The notes: generated by a model not told the origin, from the sequence alone. Positions 44,212 through 60,512 are shown, counted from the stretch's first letter. The stretch: 64,000 nucleotides of DNA from Oceanithermus desulfurans (GCF_014201675.1 NZ_JACHEZ010000008.1:58468-122467), one strand, 5' to 3'. Program-made: numbers and translations.

Positions 44212-44320
44212 CGCCCACCTCCGAGTTCCGCCACAGCAGGTAGGCGGCGTAGCCGAAGAGCACCGCGTAGGTCGCGACGTAGACCGCGGTAACGTAGATG
44301 CCGAGGCTCGAGCTATTCAT
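44201..44320 (-). CDS. ccmD: haem exporter protein CcmD
   Basis: A 39-aa single-helix membrane protein: NSSSLGIYVTAVYVATYAV continuing to FGYAAYLLW and a polar tail. CcmD bridges CcmC and CcmE to release holo-CcmE. Its ATG at 44320 lies inside the end of ccmC and its stop inside ccmE, a typical nested arrangement. It is easily overlooked. Confidence 0.88.
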   Translation of the reverse strand: MNSSSLGIYVTAVYVATYAVLFGYAAYLLWRNSEVGGED

Positions 44321-45005
44321 CCCACTCCTCCCGGGCCGCCGCGCGCGCGGCGATCTGACCCTTGATGCGCAGGAAGGCCAGGTAGAACAGGGTGATGGCC
44401 AGGAGGTTCACCAGCATGGCCACCACCATGGACCCGTCCATGTGGGTCTTGCGGTTGATGACGTCGAAGGTGGCCGTCTGGTGGATGCTGCGCCACCAGT
44501 AGACCGACATGTAGTTGATGGGAATGTTGACCACGCCCAGGATCGCCGCGGCAGCGGCCGCCTTGGCGCGGAACTCGGGGTCTTCGATCGCGTGCCGCAG
44601 CAGGAAGTACCCCACGTAGAACGCGGTCAGAATGGCGCTCGTCGTCAGCCGCGGCTCCCAGGTCCAGAACACCCCCCAGGTGGGCCGGGCCCACATCATG
44701 CCCCCGAACAGCGTCAGCAGCATGAAGAGCAGGCCGATCTCGGCGCTGGCGGCTGAGAGCCGGTCGTAGGCGGCGTCCTGCTTCCACAGGTAGAGGACGG
44801 CGTAGAGCATGGCCACGAAGAAGGCCAGGTAGGCCACCCAGGCCGCGCCGACGTGCACGTAGAGGATGCGGATGAGGTACCCCTGCTGCACGTCCGGGGG
44901 GGCTTTGAACGCCAGGTACTGCCCCACTGCGAAGACGACCAGCGCCAGGGCCAGCAACCCGCGCGAAGCAGAATCGAGGCTGGAAGTGTTCTCGGCGTGG
45001 TTCAC
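44313..45005 (-). CDS. ccmC: haem transporter CcmC
   Basis: A 230-aa protein with six membrane helices and the WWD motif TWGVFWTWEPRLT (about residues 117-129, E in place of the usual D). It loads haem onto CcmE. The GTG at 45005 has AAGGAG 9 nt upstream; an in-frame ATG at 45077 would add a basic, non-hydrophobic extension and is less likely. First gene of the minus-strand ccm operon. Confidence 0.93.
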   Translation of the reverse strand: MNHAENTSSLDSASRGLLALALVVFAVGQYLAFKAPPDVQQGYLIRILYVHVGAAWVAYLAFFVAMLYAVLYLWKQDAAYDRLSAASAEIGLLFMLLTLFGGMMWARPTWGVFWTWEPRLTTSAILTAFYVGYFLLRHAIEDPEFRAKAAAAAAILGVVNIPINYMSVYWWRSIHQTATFDVINRKTHMDGSMVVAMLVNLLAITLFYLAFLRIKGQIAARAAAREEWDE

Positions 45006-45318
45006 GCGTACATTCTCCTTCCCCTTCAGGTGAAAACGGTGACGGCGCCCGACCTTTCTCGCGCCCCAACCTATCACACCGAGGATGAAGGGGTTTGCAG
45101 CAAAGGATGAGAACGCGACGGCACCAACCTGGATTGGGTATTTAGTAAATGAATATTTGTACTTAGTATATGCATTTACACCTTTCGTTCAGCACGGGCT
45201 TTTCCGCCGATTTTGCCCAGTACTTTTCGGGACAAATGACCTGCTCCAACTTTTATGATGTGGATTAGAAACCACAGCATGTCCGGACGAGGCCGGACGT
45301 GGAAAGGCAGGTGGAGGC
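45006..45318. promoter_or_regulatory. AT-rich divergent control region of ccm operon and multihaem cytochrome
   Basis: This 313-bp region is much more AT-rich in its middle (45131-45180) than the rest of the window. It holds the plus-strand promoter candidate and inverted repeat described separately, a second -10-like TATGAT near 45254-45259, and a 5'-leader hairpin TGTCCGG/CCGGACG near 45282-45302. No gene is supported in it. Confidence 0.6.
45141..45178 (+). promoter_or_regulatory. promoter with overlapping operator-like inverted repeat
   Basis: TTTAGT (45141-45146), 17 nt, then TAGTAT (45164-45169) makes a sigma-70-like promoter. The inverted repeat TAAATGAATA (45146-45155) / TATGCATTTA (45169-45178) covers the -35 to start-site interval, where a regulator could block or recruit polymerase. 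Confidence 0.5.
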
Positions 45319-47688
45319 ATGAATCGACTGGTATGGACGGCCCTGGTGGCGCTCGCGGCGCTGGCCTGGGCGCAGGCACCCGAGAAGGTCAGCCCCGAGG
45401 TGGCGGCCCAGAAAGGGTGCCTCAGCTGCCACGAGGGGATCGAGGACATCGTGCCCGCAAAAAGCGGCATGATGGCCCAGATCAAGGCCTTCGGGGCGAT
45501 GGCCGGGGATCCGGCGGGCTGCGTGGTCTGCCACGGCGGCAACCCCCAGGGGCTGACGGCCGAGGAGGCCCACGCCGGCGCCCCCGAGGCGCTCGCAGCG
45601 CGCGGGCCCAAGACCTTCTACCCCGACCCGGGCTCCATCTGGATCGCCGACCGCACCTGCGGGCAGTGCCACCCGGGCTACGACTACCGCCTCAACCTGG
45701 CGCTGATGCAGACCGAGGCCGGCAAGATCCAGGGCAACCTGCACACCTGGGGCTTCCCCGAGACCTGGGACGGCAAGACGCCCTACGGCAACTACGACGT
45801 CAAGGACACCGACGGGCCGGTGCCGCAGGTGGGGACCGAGGCCTACAAGAAGTACATGACCCAGCTGATCGAGATGTACCCCCAGGCCTTCCCCCGCGAG
45901 TTGAAGCAGCTCCCCGAGGCCAGCCCCGAAGAGGTGCAGGCCGACCCCAAGCTGGCGGCGCTCACCTACCAGCGCCACGACTGCCAGCGCTGCCACGTGG
46001 GCGTCAACGGCCGTGAGAAGCGGGGCGACTACCGCGGCATGGGCTGCTCGTCGTGCCACATCCTCTACGGCGACGAGGGCTTCTACGAAGGGAACGACCC
46101 CGCGATCAAGAAGGACGAGCGGGGCCACCCGCTCAAGCACCGCATCGTGGCCACCCGCGAGATCGGCGGGATCCACGAGGGCGCGAGCGGCGGCATCCCC
46201 ACCGCGACCTGCAACTCCTGCCACAACCGCGGCAAGCGCATCGGGGTAACCTTCCAGGGGCTGATGGAGTTCCCCTACGGCACGCCCTTCAACGCCAAGG
46301 GCGGCAAACAGCCCAAGCTGCACACCAAGAAGTACCTCTTCATCGCCGACGACGTGCACCACCGCGGCCAGCCCGGCAAGGGCGGCATGCTCTGCCAGGA
46401 CTGCCACACCACGATCGACATGCACGGCGACGGTAACATCTTCGCCACCACGCTGGCCCAGGTGGAGATCGAGTGCGAGGACTGCCACGGCACCCCCGAG
46501 AAGTTCCCCTGGGAGCTGCCGCTGGGCCAGGGCGAGGAGTTCGGACGCGACATCGGCAACGCCCCGCGCGGCCTCGCCGACGCGCCGCTCCCCGAGACCG
46601 CGGCCTTCGCCACCCTCTACCCCAAAGAGGACGGCTACCTGCTCACCGCCCGCGGCAACCCCTTCGGTAACGTCGTCAAGAAGGGCGACAAGGTGATCGT
46701 GCACTCGGCCTCGGGCTCCGACTTCGAGGTGCCGGTGCTCAAGGCCATCAACCAGGCCGACGCCTGGGTCTCCCAGGACGCCAAGGTGGCCATGGTCTCG
46801 GTGGCCAAGCACGCCGAGAACCTGGAGTGCTACGCCTGCCACGCCTCCTGGGTGCCCCAATGCTACGGCTGCCACGTCAAGGTGGACTACTCCGGCGGCG
46901 CCAGCGGCACCGACTGGATCAAGTCGGGCAGCGTCGTGGACGAGCACGGCATGACCGCCGAGTCGGCGATCGGCTCGAGCGGCATCAAGTCGCCGGGTAA
47001 GATCTCCGAGTCGCGCTCCTACCTGCGCTGGGAAGACCCGGTCCTGGGCATCAACGGCGAGGGCCGCGTAACCCCGCTCATGCCCGGCTGCCAGGTGGTC
47101 TACACCGTCATCGACACCGAGGGCAAGACGATCGCCCACAACGTGATCGCCCGCTCGCCCGACGAGGCGGCCCAGCTGGGTCAGGATCTGGTTCCCCTCG
47201 CCATCGACATGGCGCCGGCGCAGCCGCACTCGGCCCTGCCCGAAGCCCGTCGCTGCGAAAGCTGCCACGACAACCCCAAGGCGCTCGGGTACGGCATCGA
47301 CGGCGGCATCTACCAGAACCGCTACGCCGAGGACATCATCACCGACCTGACCGACCCGCGCACCGGCGAACCGCTGGCCAGCAACTACCAGGTGCAGATC
47401 CCGGCCATCCCCGACCTGACCTTCGACTGGTCGCGGATCGTCGACCCCAAGACCGGCGAGCAGGTCGCCACCGTGGGCACCCACTGGCCGCTCTCGCGCT
47501 CGCTCCCCGCGGAGATGCGCGAGAACATGAACCGCAGCGGCCTCTGCATGGGCTGCCACAAGGAGATGACCAACGAGAAGGTCTGGAACGTGGTCAGCAC
47601 GCCCGGAACCCTCAGCAACGCCGAGCACCTCGACCTGATGCACAAGATGCTGCTCAAGTACTACGAGGATGCCAAGAAGGGTCAGTAA
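45319..47688 (+). CDS. secreted dodecahaem cytochrome c
   Basis: A 789-aa protein with a signal peptide (LVALAALAWAQ) and twelve CXXCH motifs, in order CLSCH, CVVCH, CGQCH, CQRCH, CSSCH, CNSCH, CQDCH, CEDCH, CYACH, CYGCH, CESCH and CMGCH, the first at C34. A haem-free stretch of about 120 residues separates motifs 8 and 9 and another of about 125 separates 10 and 11. Several extra histidines can act as sixth ligands. I do not recognise a named enzyme family. It could be a periplasmic electron conduit or a respiratory reductase/oxidase. ATG preceded by GGTGGAGGC. Confidence 0.92.
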   Translation: MNRLVWTALVALAALAWAQAPEKVSPEVAAQKGCLSCHEGIEDIVPAKSGMMAQIKAFGAMAGDPAGCVVCHGGNPQGLTAEEAHAGAPEALAARGPKTFYPDPGSIWIADRTCGQCHPGYDYRLNLALMQTEAGKIQGNLHTWGFPETWDGKTPYGNYDVKDTDGPVPQVGTEAYKKYMTQLIEMYPQAFPRELKQLPEASPEEVQADPKLAALTYQRHDCQRCHVGVNGREKRGDYRGMGCSSCHILYGDEGFYEGNDPAIKKDERGHPLKHRIVATREIGGIHEGASGGIPTATCNSCHNRGKRIGVTFQGLMEFPYGTPFNAKGGKQPKLHTKKYLFIADDVHHRGQPGKGGMLCQDCHTTIDMHGDGNIFATTLAQVEIECEDCHGTPEKFPWELPLGQGEEFGRDIGNAPRGLADAPLPETAAFATLYPKEDGYLLTARGNPFGNVVKKGDKVIVHSASGSDFEVPVLKAINQADAWVSQDAKVAMVSVAKHAENLECYACHASWVPQCYGCHVKVDYSGGASGTDWIKSGSVVDEHGMTAESAIGSSGIKSPGKISESRSYLRWEDPVLGINGEGRVTPLMPGCQVVYTVIDTEGKTIAHNVIARSPDEAAQLGQDLVPLAIDMAPAQPHSALPEARRCESCHDNPKALGYGIDGGIYQNRYAEDIITDLTDPRTGEPLASNYQVQIPAIPDLTFDWSRIVDPKTGEQVATVGTHWPLSRSLPAEMRENMNRSGLCMGCHKEMTNEKVWNVVSTPGTLSNAEHLDLMHKMLLKYYEDAKKGQ

Positions 47689-47706
47689 TCCCGTGGCTTT
47701 GCCGCG

Positions 47707-47735
47707 CGTGGGCTGGAGATCGACTCCAGCCCACG
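47707..47735 (+). terminator. hairpin between the cytochrome and lipoprotein genes
   Basis: CGTGGGCTGGAG-ATCGA-CTCCAGCCCACG is a perfect 12-bp stem with a 5-nt loop, 18 nt after the cytochrome stop. It lacks a T-run, so it may be a partial terminator or an mRNA 3'-end stabiliser setting cytochrome expression above the downstream genes. Confidence 0.6.
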
Positions 47736-47776
47736 CCTCATCTTCACGCGTTAAATTGTGCACCAGGAGACGAATC

Positions 47777-48577
47777 ATGCCCAGGCACCTTTCCGCGCTC
47801 CTCTTTATGCTCGCCCTCGCGCCGCTGGTCGGCGGCTGCAAGCCGACGAAGGCCGAGCAGGCGGCCGCGCCTCCGCCCACCGCAGCCGCGCCGGCCGCCG
47901 CCCCGACGGCCCCGCCGACGCTGCCGCCCGGCGCCAAGGCCGGACCCCTCGACCTCTCGAAGATCGGGCCCCACGACGAGGCCTACGCCCACGAAAGCCT
48001 GGACCCCGACGCCTGGGCGGGCGTGGCGCTGATGTACCAGTCCAAGGGTCAGTTCGGCGAGGCGCTGAGCACGCTCGACCAGGCGATCGCCCGCTACCCT
48101 GAAAACGCCCACCTCTACGCGGTCCGGGGGGCGCTGTGGCTGCAGCTCGAGGAGTACGCCAAGGCGCTGGCCGACCTGGAGCGCTCCCTCGACCTCGCCG
48201 AAGACCCCGGGGTCCGGGTGAACTACGCCGAGGCGCTGCGCCGCTTCGACCGCAAGTCCGACGCGCTGGCCAGCCTGGACCGGGCGCTCGAGACGAACCC
48301 CGACTACCTGCCGGCGCTCTTCAACCGTGGGGTGCTGCGCTTCGAGCTGGGCGACGAGGAAGGGGCCCTGGCCGACTTCGACCGCGCCATCGCCATCGAC
48401 CCCACCGCCGCCGCCCCTTACTTCAACCGCGCCGCGGTGCGCTGGGCGCTGGGCGAGAAGGAAGCGGCCATCGCCGACCTGGACGCCTTCATCGAGCGTG
48501 CCCCGGTGGGCGCGTGGAAGGATACCGCGCGCGACCTGCGCGCCTCGTGGCAGGCGCAACGGGAGGCGGGGCCGTGA
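47777..48577 (+). CDS. TPR-repeat lipoprotein
   Basis: A 266-aa protein with a lipobox (LAPLVGGC, Cys about residue 21) and an Ala/Pro-rich linker, then five or so TPR repeats at about 75-250 (ALSTLDQAIARYPENAHLYAV, ALFNRGVLRFELGDEEGALADFDRAI in pieces). It should sit on the membrane facing the periplasm as a protein-binding scaffold. ATG has AGGAGA 7 nt upstream. Cotranscription with the multihaem cytochrome suggests a role in its assembly or partner binding (inference). Confidence 0.8.
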   Translation: MPRHLSALLFMLALAPLVGGCKPTKAEQAAAPPPTAAAPAAAPTAPPTLPPGAKAGPLDLSKIGPHDEAYAHESLDPDAWAGVALMYQSKGQFGEALSTLDQAIARYPENAHLYAVRGALWLQLEEYAKALADLERSLDLAEDPGVRVNYAEALRRFDRKSDALASLDRALETNPDYLPALFNRGVLRFELGDEEGALADFDRAIAIDPTAAAPYFNRAAVRWALGEKEAAIADLDAFIERAPVGAWKDTARDLRASWQAQREAGP

Positions 48578-49155
48578 GACGGCCCCTCGCCCTCGCCCTC
48601 CTCGCCCTCGCCTGGCTGGGCGGGGCGCTGGCCGCTGCTCCCGCAGCCCAGGATTTCGCCGAGCTGCTCGACGAGGCCGGCATGGTCTACCAGCTGCCCC
48701 CGGGCTACGCCCCCGCCCCCGTCGAGTTCAACCCGGTCCTCCCCTACCAGCACCGGGTCGTCTCGGACGACGGCCAGGTGGAGATCCGCTACGTCGTTCT
48801 CCCGCTCGACCGCGTCGAGATCGACTACGACGACCCGCACGCGTCCGCACCCGAACCGGACCACCTCTTCACCCTGCTCTTCCCCGGCATCCTCACCGAG
48901 ATCTCCGGCTGGGGGCGCTACAAGTCCCGGGAATACCCCGAGGACGAGGCGCTGCGGCTCTTCCGGGCCGACTGGGCGGCGGTGGCGGTGCTCGAGGTAA
49001 CCCCCGAGTACAGCCCTGAACGCCGCCAGGCGCTGGTGGTGGCGCTGCACCGCAACGGCCACGCCGACGCCTACCAGATCTTCCTGGGCAACGACGTCAA
49101 GCGGCTCGGCGAGGAGGCCAAGCGGGTGCAGGCGGCGCTGCGTTTCCGGGAATGA
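48574..49155 (+). CDS. secreted protein of unknown function
   Basis: A 193-aa protein with a clear signal peptide (LALALLALAWLGGALAAAPA). The mature part resembles small periplasmic proteins with a central beta sheet (YQHRVVSDDGQVEIRYVVLPL ... FRADWAAVAVLEV), ending EEAKRVQAALRF. No cofactor motif. GTG start overlaps the lipoprotein stop by 4 nt, so the two are translationally coupled. Function unknown. Confidence 0.75.
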   Translation: MRRPLALALLALAWLGGALAAAPAAQDFAELLDEAGMVYQLPPGYAPAPVEFNPVLPYQHRVVSDDGQVEIRYVVLPLDRVEIDYDDPHASAPEPDHLFTLLFPGILTEISGWGRYKSREYPEDEALRLFRADWAAVAVLEVTPEYSPERRQALVVALHRNGHADAYQIFLGNDVKRLGEEAKRVQAALRFRE

Positions 49156-49173
49156 CGCGCCGGCGCACGCCCG

Positions 49174-49198
49174 GGCGCCGCCTCCCGGCGGCGCCTTT
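49174..49198 (+). terminator. terminator of the cytochrome operon
   Basis: GGCGCCGCC-TCCC-GGCGGCGCC followed by TTTCGT, 18 nt after the last gene of the plus-strand operon and just before the convergent ccmB stop. Confidence 0.7.
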
Positions 49199-49203
49199 CG
49201 TGT

Positions 49204-49866
49204 TCAGCCCTCGATGACCCCGGGGAAGAGCAGCACGCAGAGCGTCAGGTAGACGACGTCGAAGACGCCGAGGAGCTTCCACCAGCTCACGATCTCGGCG
49301 AACTCGGCCCCGAAGGCGATCCCCAGCGTGGCCTTGACCGCCGCAAGCACCACCGGCAGGATCATGGGAAAAACGAGCAGGTAGAGCAGCACGTCGCGGG
49401 CCCGCAGGCGCACGGTCAGACCGGCGTAGAAGGCGGCGATGACGGTGTAGCCGGTGCCGCCGAGGACCAAGGTGACGAAGAGCTGGGGCCAGGCCGCGAG
49501 CGGCAGGTAGAACCAGGCGGCGACGAGCACCAGCAGGAACGCCCCCATCACGATCATCAGGAGCCAGAGGAAGAGCAGCTTGCCCACGTAGATCCACTCG
49601 CGGCTGCCGGGGGTGAGCAGCAGGTCGTCGAGGGTTTCGTTCTCCACCTCCAGCGCCCAGGCGCGGCTCGCCAGCATGCTGCCGGCGAAGGCCAGGGCGA
49701 CCCAGAGCACCCCCGGGCCCGCCCGGCGCAGGTTAGCCTCGTCGGGGCCGAAGGCGATGCCCATGATGAAGAGCACGACGGCGATGAACGAAAAGGCCGA
49801 GAGCAACCCCGCCCGCCCGCGCCACTCCAGGCGCAGGTCGCGCAGCGCCAGCACCAGCGCCCTCAC
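49204..49866 (-). CDS. ccmB: haem exporter subunit CcmB
   Basis: A 220-aa membrane protein with six helices, the permease partner of CcmA in the ABC complex that releases holo-CcmE. WALEVENETLDDLLLTPGSR (about residues 70-89) is the family signature. It overlaps ccmA by 4 nt. Placing ccdA-ccmA-ccmB away from ccmC-H, with the cytochrome operon between, splits the System I genes into two minus-strand operons. Confidence 0.92.
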   Translation of the reverse strand: MRALVLALRDLRLEWRGRAGLLSAFSFIAVVLFIMGIAFGPDEANLRRAGPGVLWVALAFAGSMLASRAWALEVENETLDDLLLTPGSREWIYVGKLLFLWLLMIVMGAFLLVLVAAWFYLPLAAWPQLFVTLVLGGTGYTVIAAFYAGLTVRLRARDVLLYLLVFPMILPVVLAAVKATLGIAFGAEFAEIVSWWKLLGVFDVVYLTLCVLLFPGVIEG

Positions 49867-50486
49867 GCCTGCGCCCCCATCGCGAAGCTGCGGGTCGCCA
49901 CCTCGGCGGCGAAGCCGTGGTCGTGGGTCGCCAGCACCACCGCGCCCTCGCGGGCGACCTCGCCGATGACGCGCACCAGCTCCTCGCGCCCCCCGGCGTC
50001 GAGCGCCGTTTCCGGCTCGTCCAGCAGCAGCAGCTGCGGCCGCGCCAGCAGGGTGCGCGCCAGCGCCAAGCGCTTGCGCATCCCGCTCGAGTACGCCGCC
50101 ACCGCGCGGCCCTCCGGCAGCCCCACCCGCGCCATCGCCTCGAGCGCCTCTGCGCGCGCGATGGGCCGGCCCGCCAGCGCCAGGGACTGCTCCAGGTTCT
50201 CCTCGCCGCTCAGGTGCCGGTAGAAGGCCGGCGGGTTGGCCACCAGCGCGATGCGGCCGCGCTCGGCCTCGAGCGCCCGCGCCGGCTTCCCGAAAAGCCG
50301 CACCGTGCCCCGCTGGGGACGGATCAGCGTGGCGATCACCCGCAGCAGCGTGGTCTTGCCCACGCCGTTGGGCCCCAGCAGCGCGACCACCTCGCCGCGC
50401 TCGACCGCCAGCGAAAGGTCACGGAGCACCCACTGACGGCCGAACCGTTTCCAGACGTTCTGGACCTCGACGAAGGGATCCGCCAC
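49863..50486 (-). CDS. ccmA: haem exporter ATP-binding protein CcmA
   Basis: A 207-aa ABC ATPase. Walker A GPNGVGKTT lies at about 38-46, the signature YSSGMRKRL at about 132-140 and Walker B LLLLDEPET follows, then the switch histidine in THDHGF. It drives CcmC:haem:CcmE release together with CcmB. Confidence 0.93.
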   Translation of the reverse strand: MADPFVEVQNVWKRFGRQWVLRDLSLAVERGEVVALLGPNGVGKTTLLRVIATLIRPQRGTVRLFGKPARALEAERGRIALVANPPAFYRHLSGEENLEQSLALAGRPIARAEALEAMARVGLPEGRAVAAYSSGMRKRLALARTLLARPQLLLLDEPETALDAGGREELVRVIGEVAREGAVVLATHDHGFAAEVATRSFAMGAQA

Positions 50487-50492
50487 CGTTCG

Positions 50493-51176
50493 CTACAGCC
50501 TTTCGAACAGCCACTCGGGCGTGAAGCGGATGAAGAAGTTGTTGAGCCGCTGAAAGGCGTCGGTGATCATCAGGAAACCGACGAAGATCAGGATGGCCCC
50601 GGCCACCCGCTCGACCCAGAGCGAGATTCGGCCGCTCTTGCGGATGATCACGGCCACGCGGTCGGCGAAGAGGGCGACGAGGAAGAAGGGAACGGCCAGG
50701 CCGAGCACGTAGGCCACCAGGTAGACCAGACCCCCGAACCCCTCCATGGCGGTCAGCGTGAGGATGCCGCCGAGGATGGGGCCGATGCAGGGCAGCCAGG
50801 CCGTGGCCAGCGCCGCACCCATCAGGAAGGCGCCCCAGGGCCGGGAGGTGTCCCCGGTGTAGCTGACGCCGCGCATCTGCGCCAGGAAGGGGAGCTTGAG
50901 GCCCAGCATGTACAGCCCGAAGAGGATGAGCAGGACGCCGCCCACCTTGGCCAGCACCGGCTTGTAGTCCTGCAGCAGGCTGCCGAGGACGGTGAAGGGC
51001 AGCCCCAGCAGGATGAAGATGATGCCGAACCCCAGGATGAAGAAGAGCGCGTTCTTCACCGGGCGGCCCTGGTCGCCGCCGAGGTAGGCCAGGTAGGTGG
51101 GAACCAGGGGCAGCACGCACGGCGAGAGAAACGACAGCATACCCGCGAGGAAGGCCGCGGCGATCGAGAGCTCCAT
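50493..51176 (-). CDS. ccdA: thiol-disulfide transmembrane protein CcdA
   Basis: A 227-aa six-helix protein of the CcdA/DsbD-beta family. Redox cysteines lie in FLSPCVLPL (about residue 20) and AWLPCIGPILG (about 130). It moves reducing equivalents from cytoplasmic thioredoxin to CcmG and CcmH for cytochrome maturation. First gene of the ccdA-ccmA-ccmB operon; gap to ccmA is 6 nt. Confidence 0.93.
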   Translation of the reverse strand: MELSIAAAFLAGMLSFLSPCVLPLVPTYLAYLGGDQGRPVKNALFFILGFGIIFILLGLPFTVLGSLLQDYKPVLAKVGGVLLILFGLYMLGLKLPFLAQMRGVSYTGDTSRPWGAFLMGAALATAWLPCIGPILGGILTLTAMEGFGGLVYLVAYVLGLAVPFFLVALFADRVAVIIRKSGRISLWVERVAGAILIFVGFLMITDAFQRLNNFFIRFTPEWLFERL

Positions 51177-51311
51177 GAGCCTATTCTTTCACTCTTTGAT
51201 GAGGAAGGCCAACCGGTTTGGGGCGGGAGGAAAGGGGGAGGCGGTGAGGGCGGCGGCGACGGGAACCGCGCGAAGCGCCTCCTGGGCCGCGGCGTCCATA
51301 GCGCGCCGCGC

Positions 51312-52160
51312 TCACTCGCTGAACGCGTCGACCGCGCCGTAGAAGGCCCGGAAGAAGGCTTCGGGCTCGTCGATCCAGGGGTAGTGGCCGGCGCGGGGAA
51401 TCAGCTCCAGCCGCGCCCCGGTCAGGTCGGCAAGGCGTTCGGTCTGGTGCGGGTGGCTGGTGCCGTCGCGCTCGCCGGCGATCACCACGACCTCCAGCGG
51501 GTACTCGAGCAGGTGGCCGCTGTAGTCCAGCTCCCAGAGGCCGTTGGTGCGGAACGCCGCCTCCACGCCCTCGCTGCCGGCGAGCGGCAGCCCCTCGACG
51601 ATCCACTCCAGGTGGGCGCGGCCGTGCTCGGAGGGGAAGCTGAGCCGGTCGAAGAGCGGCTTGGGACCGACGGCGGAAAAGGCCTCCTCCACGGCCTGGG
51701 TGGGGTCCGCAGGAGGTTCGCCGCCGCCGAAGGCCGCGCGCCAGAGCGCACGCGCCAGCTCGGGGAAATGAATCCAGGGCCCGAGGGTCACCACCCCGCG
51801 GACCAGCTCGGGATAGCGGCGGCCGTACTCGAGCGCCGCGAGCGCCCCGAAGCCGTGGCCCACGGGAATCCAACGGTCCACGGCCAGCCAGCTGCGCACC
51901 GCCTCCAGGTCGTCGACCAGGGCGTCGACGGTGAAGTAGCGGGGCTCGAGCGGCAACTCGGGGCTGCGCCCGCCGCCGCGCTGGTCTAGGTAGACGACCC
52001 GGTAGTCGGCTAGCTCCTCCTCCCAGGCGGCGCGGTAGGGGTAGCTGGACCCGCCCGGTCCGCCGTGAAGCACGACGAGGACCGGCGCGTCCTCCGGTCC
52101 GGTGTCCTCGACGTAGATCTCGGCCTCGTGCGTCGGTACGATGACGATCTCCTCACGCAT
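51312..52160 (-). CDS. alpha/beta hydrolase lacking the nucleophile (proline iminopeptidase-like)
   Basis: A 282-aa protein with the oxyanion motif HGGPGGSSY (32-40), LDQRGGGRS (58-66) as in prolyl aminopeptidases, Asp 232 in GERDGTS and His 259 in AGHYPW. The nucleophile elbow reads GHGFG (101-105), with Gly 103 where family members have Ser in GxSxG. The DNA here codes GGC at that site. So it may be non-hydrolytic, or use another mechanism. It overlaps the upstream small gene by 8 nt. Confidence 0.85.
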   Translation of the reverse strand: MREEIVIVPTHEAEIYVEDTGPEDAPVLVVLHGGPGGSSYPYRAAWEEELADYRVVYLDQRGGGRSPELPLEPRYFTVDALVDDLEAVRSWLAVDRWIPVGHGFGALAALEYGRRYPELVRGVVTLGPWIHFPELARALWRAAFGGGEPPADPTQAVEEAFSAVGPKPLFDRLSFPSEHGRAHLEWIVEGLPLAGSEGVEAAFRTNGLWELDYSGHLLEYPLEVVVIAGERDGTSHPHQTERLADLTGARLELIPRAGHYPWIDEPEAFFRAFYGAVDAFSE

Positions 52161-52365
52161 CGCGGCATCCCTCCTCGACGAGCTCGAACGTCCAGGCGCG
52201 CACCTCCGCGAGTTGCGTACCCGCCTCGATCACCTCAGGACGCACCGCCTCCAGCACCAGCAGGTAGCGGTCGTCGGAAGCGAGCAACCGGTAGGGGTGG
52301 GGCTGCTCCGCGGCGAAGGCCCGGAGGGCCTCGGCCGATTTGGACTCCAGAAACAAGACCTTCAT
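52153..52365 (-). CDS. small protein of unknown function
   Basis: A 70-aa soluble protein (MKVLFLESKSAEALRAFAAE ... LLVLEAVRPEVIEAG). The mixed alpha/beta pattern suggests a small ferredoxin-like fold, but I recognise no family. It lies between the rpoC terminator and the hydrolase gene and is translationally coupled to the latter. Confidence 0.55.
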   Translation of the reverse strand: MKVLFLESKSAEALRAFAAEQPHPYRLLASDDRYLLVLEAVRPEVIEAGTQLAEVRAWTFELVEEGCRDA

Positions 52366-52374
52366 TTGATAAAC

Positions 52375-52399
52375 GCCCCGGGGGACGGACCCCCGGGGC
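52375..52399 (-). terminator. terminator after rpoC
   Basis: On the minus strand GCCCCGGGGG-TCCGT-CCCCCGGGGC is a perfect 10-bp stem followed by GTTTATC, 8 nt after the rpoC stop. The next gene's ATG follows within 10 nt, so read-through would express it. Confidence 0.8.
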
Positions 52400-52407
52400 G
52401 GATCGGG

Positions 52408-56994
<4,587 letters not shown>

Positions 56995-57004
56995 CAGCCC
57001 TCCC

Positions 57005-60379
<3,375 letters not shown>

Positions 60380-60487
60380 GCGCTCACCTCTGGCAGGGCC
60401 ACAGCGCCCTCCCGTCGCCCGCACCCGCGGGTGCAGGGGCGAAAAGGCCGAATCGTGCTCGCTTGCTGGGCATCCGCTGCTGTCTTC

Positions 60488-60493
60488 ATCTTA
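60488..60493 (-). promoter_or_regulatory. possible internal rpoB promoter
   Basis: On the minus strand TAAGAT lies about 110 nt before the rpoB start and just after the rplL-rpoB hairpin. No good -35 is seen, so this is tentative. Confidence 0.3.
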
Positions 60494-60512
60494 CACGGAA
60501 GGGTGGGGAGCC

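Noticed and set aside
45265..47937. An 890-codon open frame opposite the multihaem cytochrome
   Set aside because: It runs antisense to twelve intact CXXCH motifs and has no recognisable domain.
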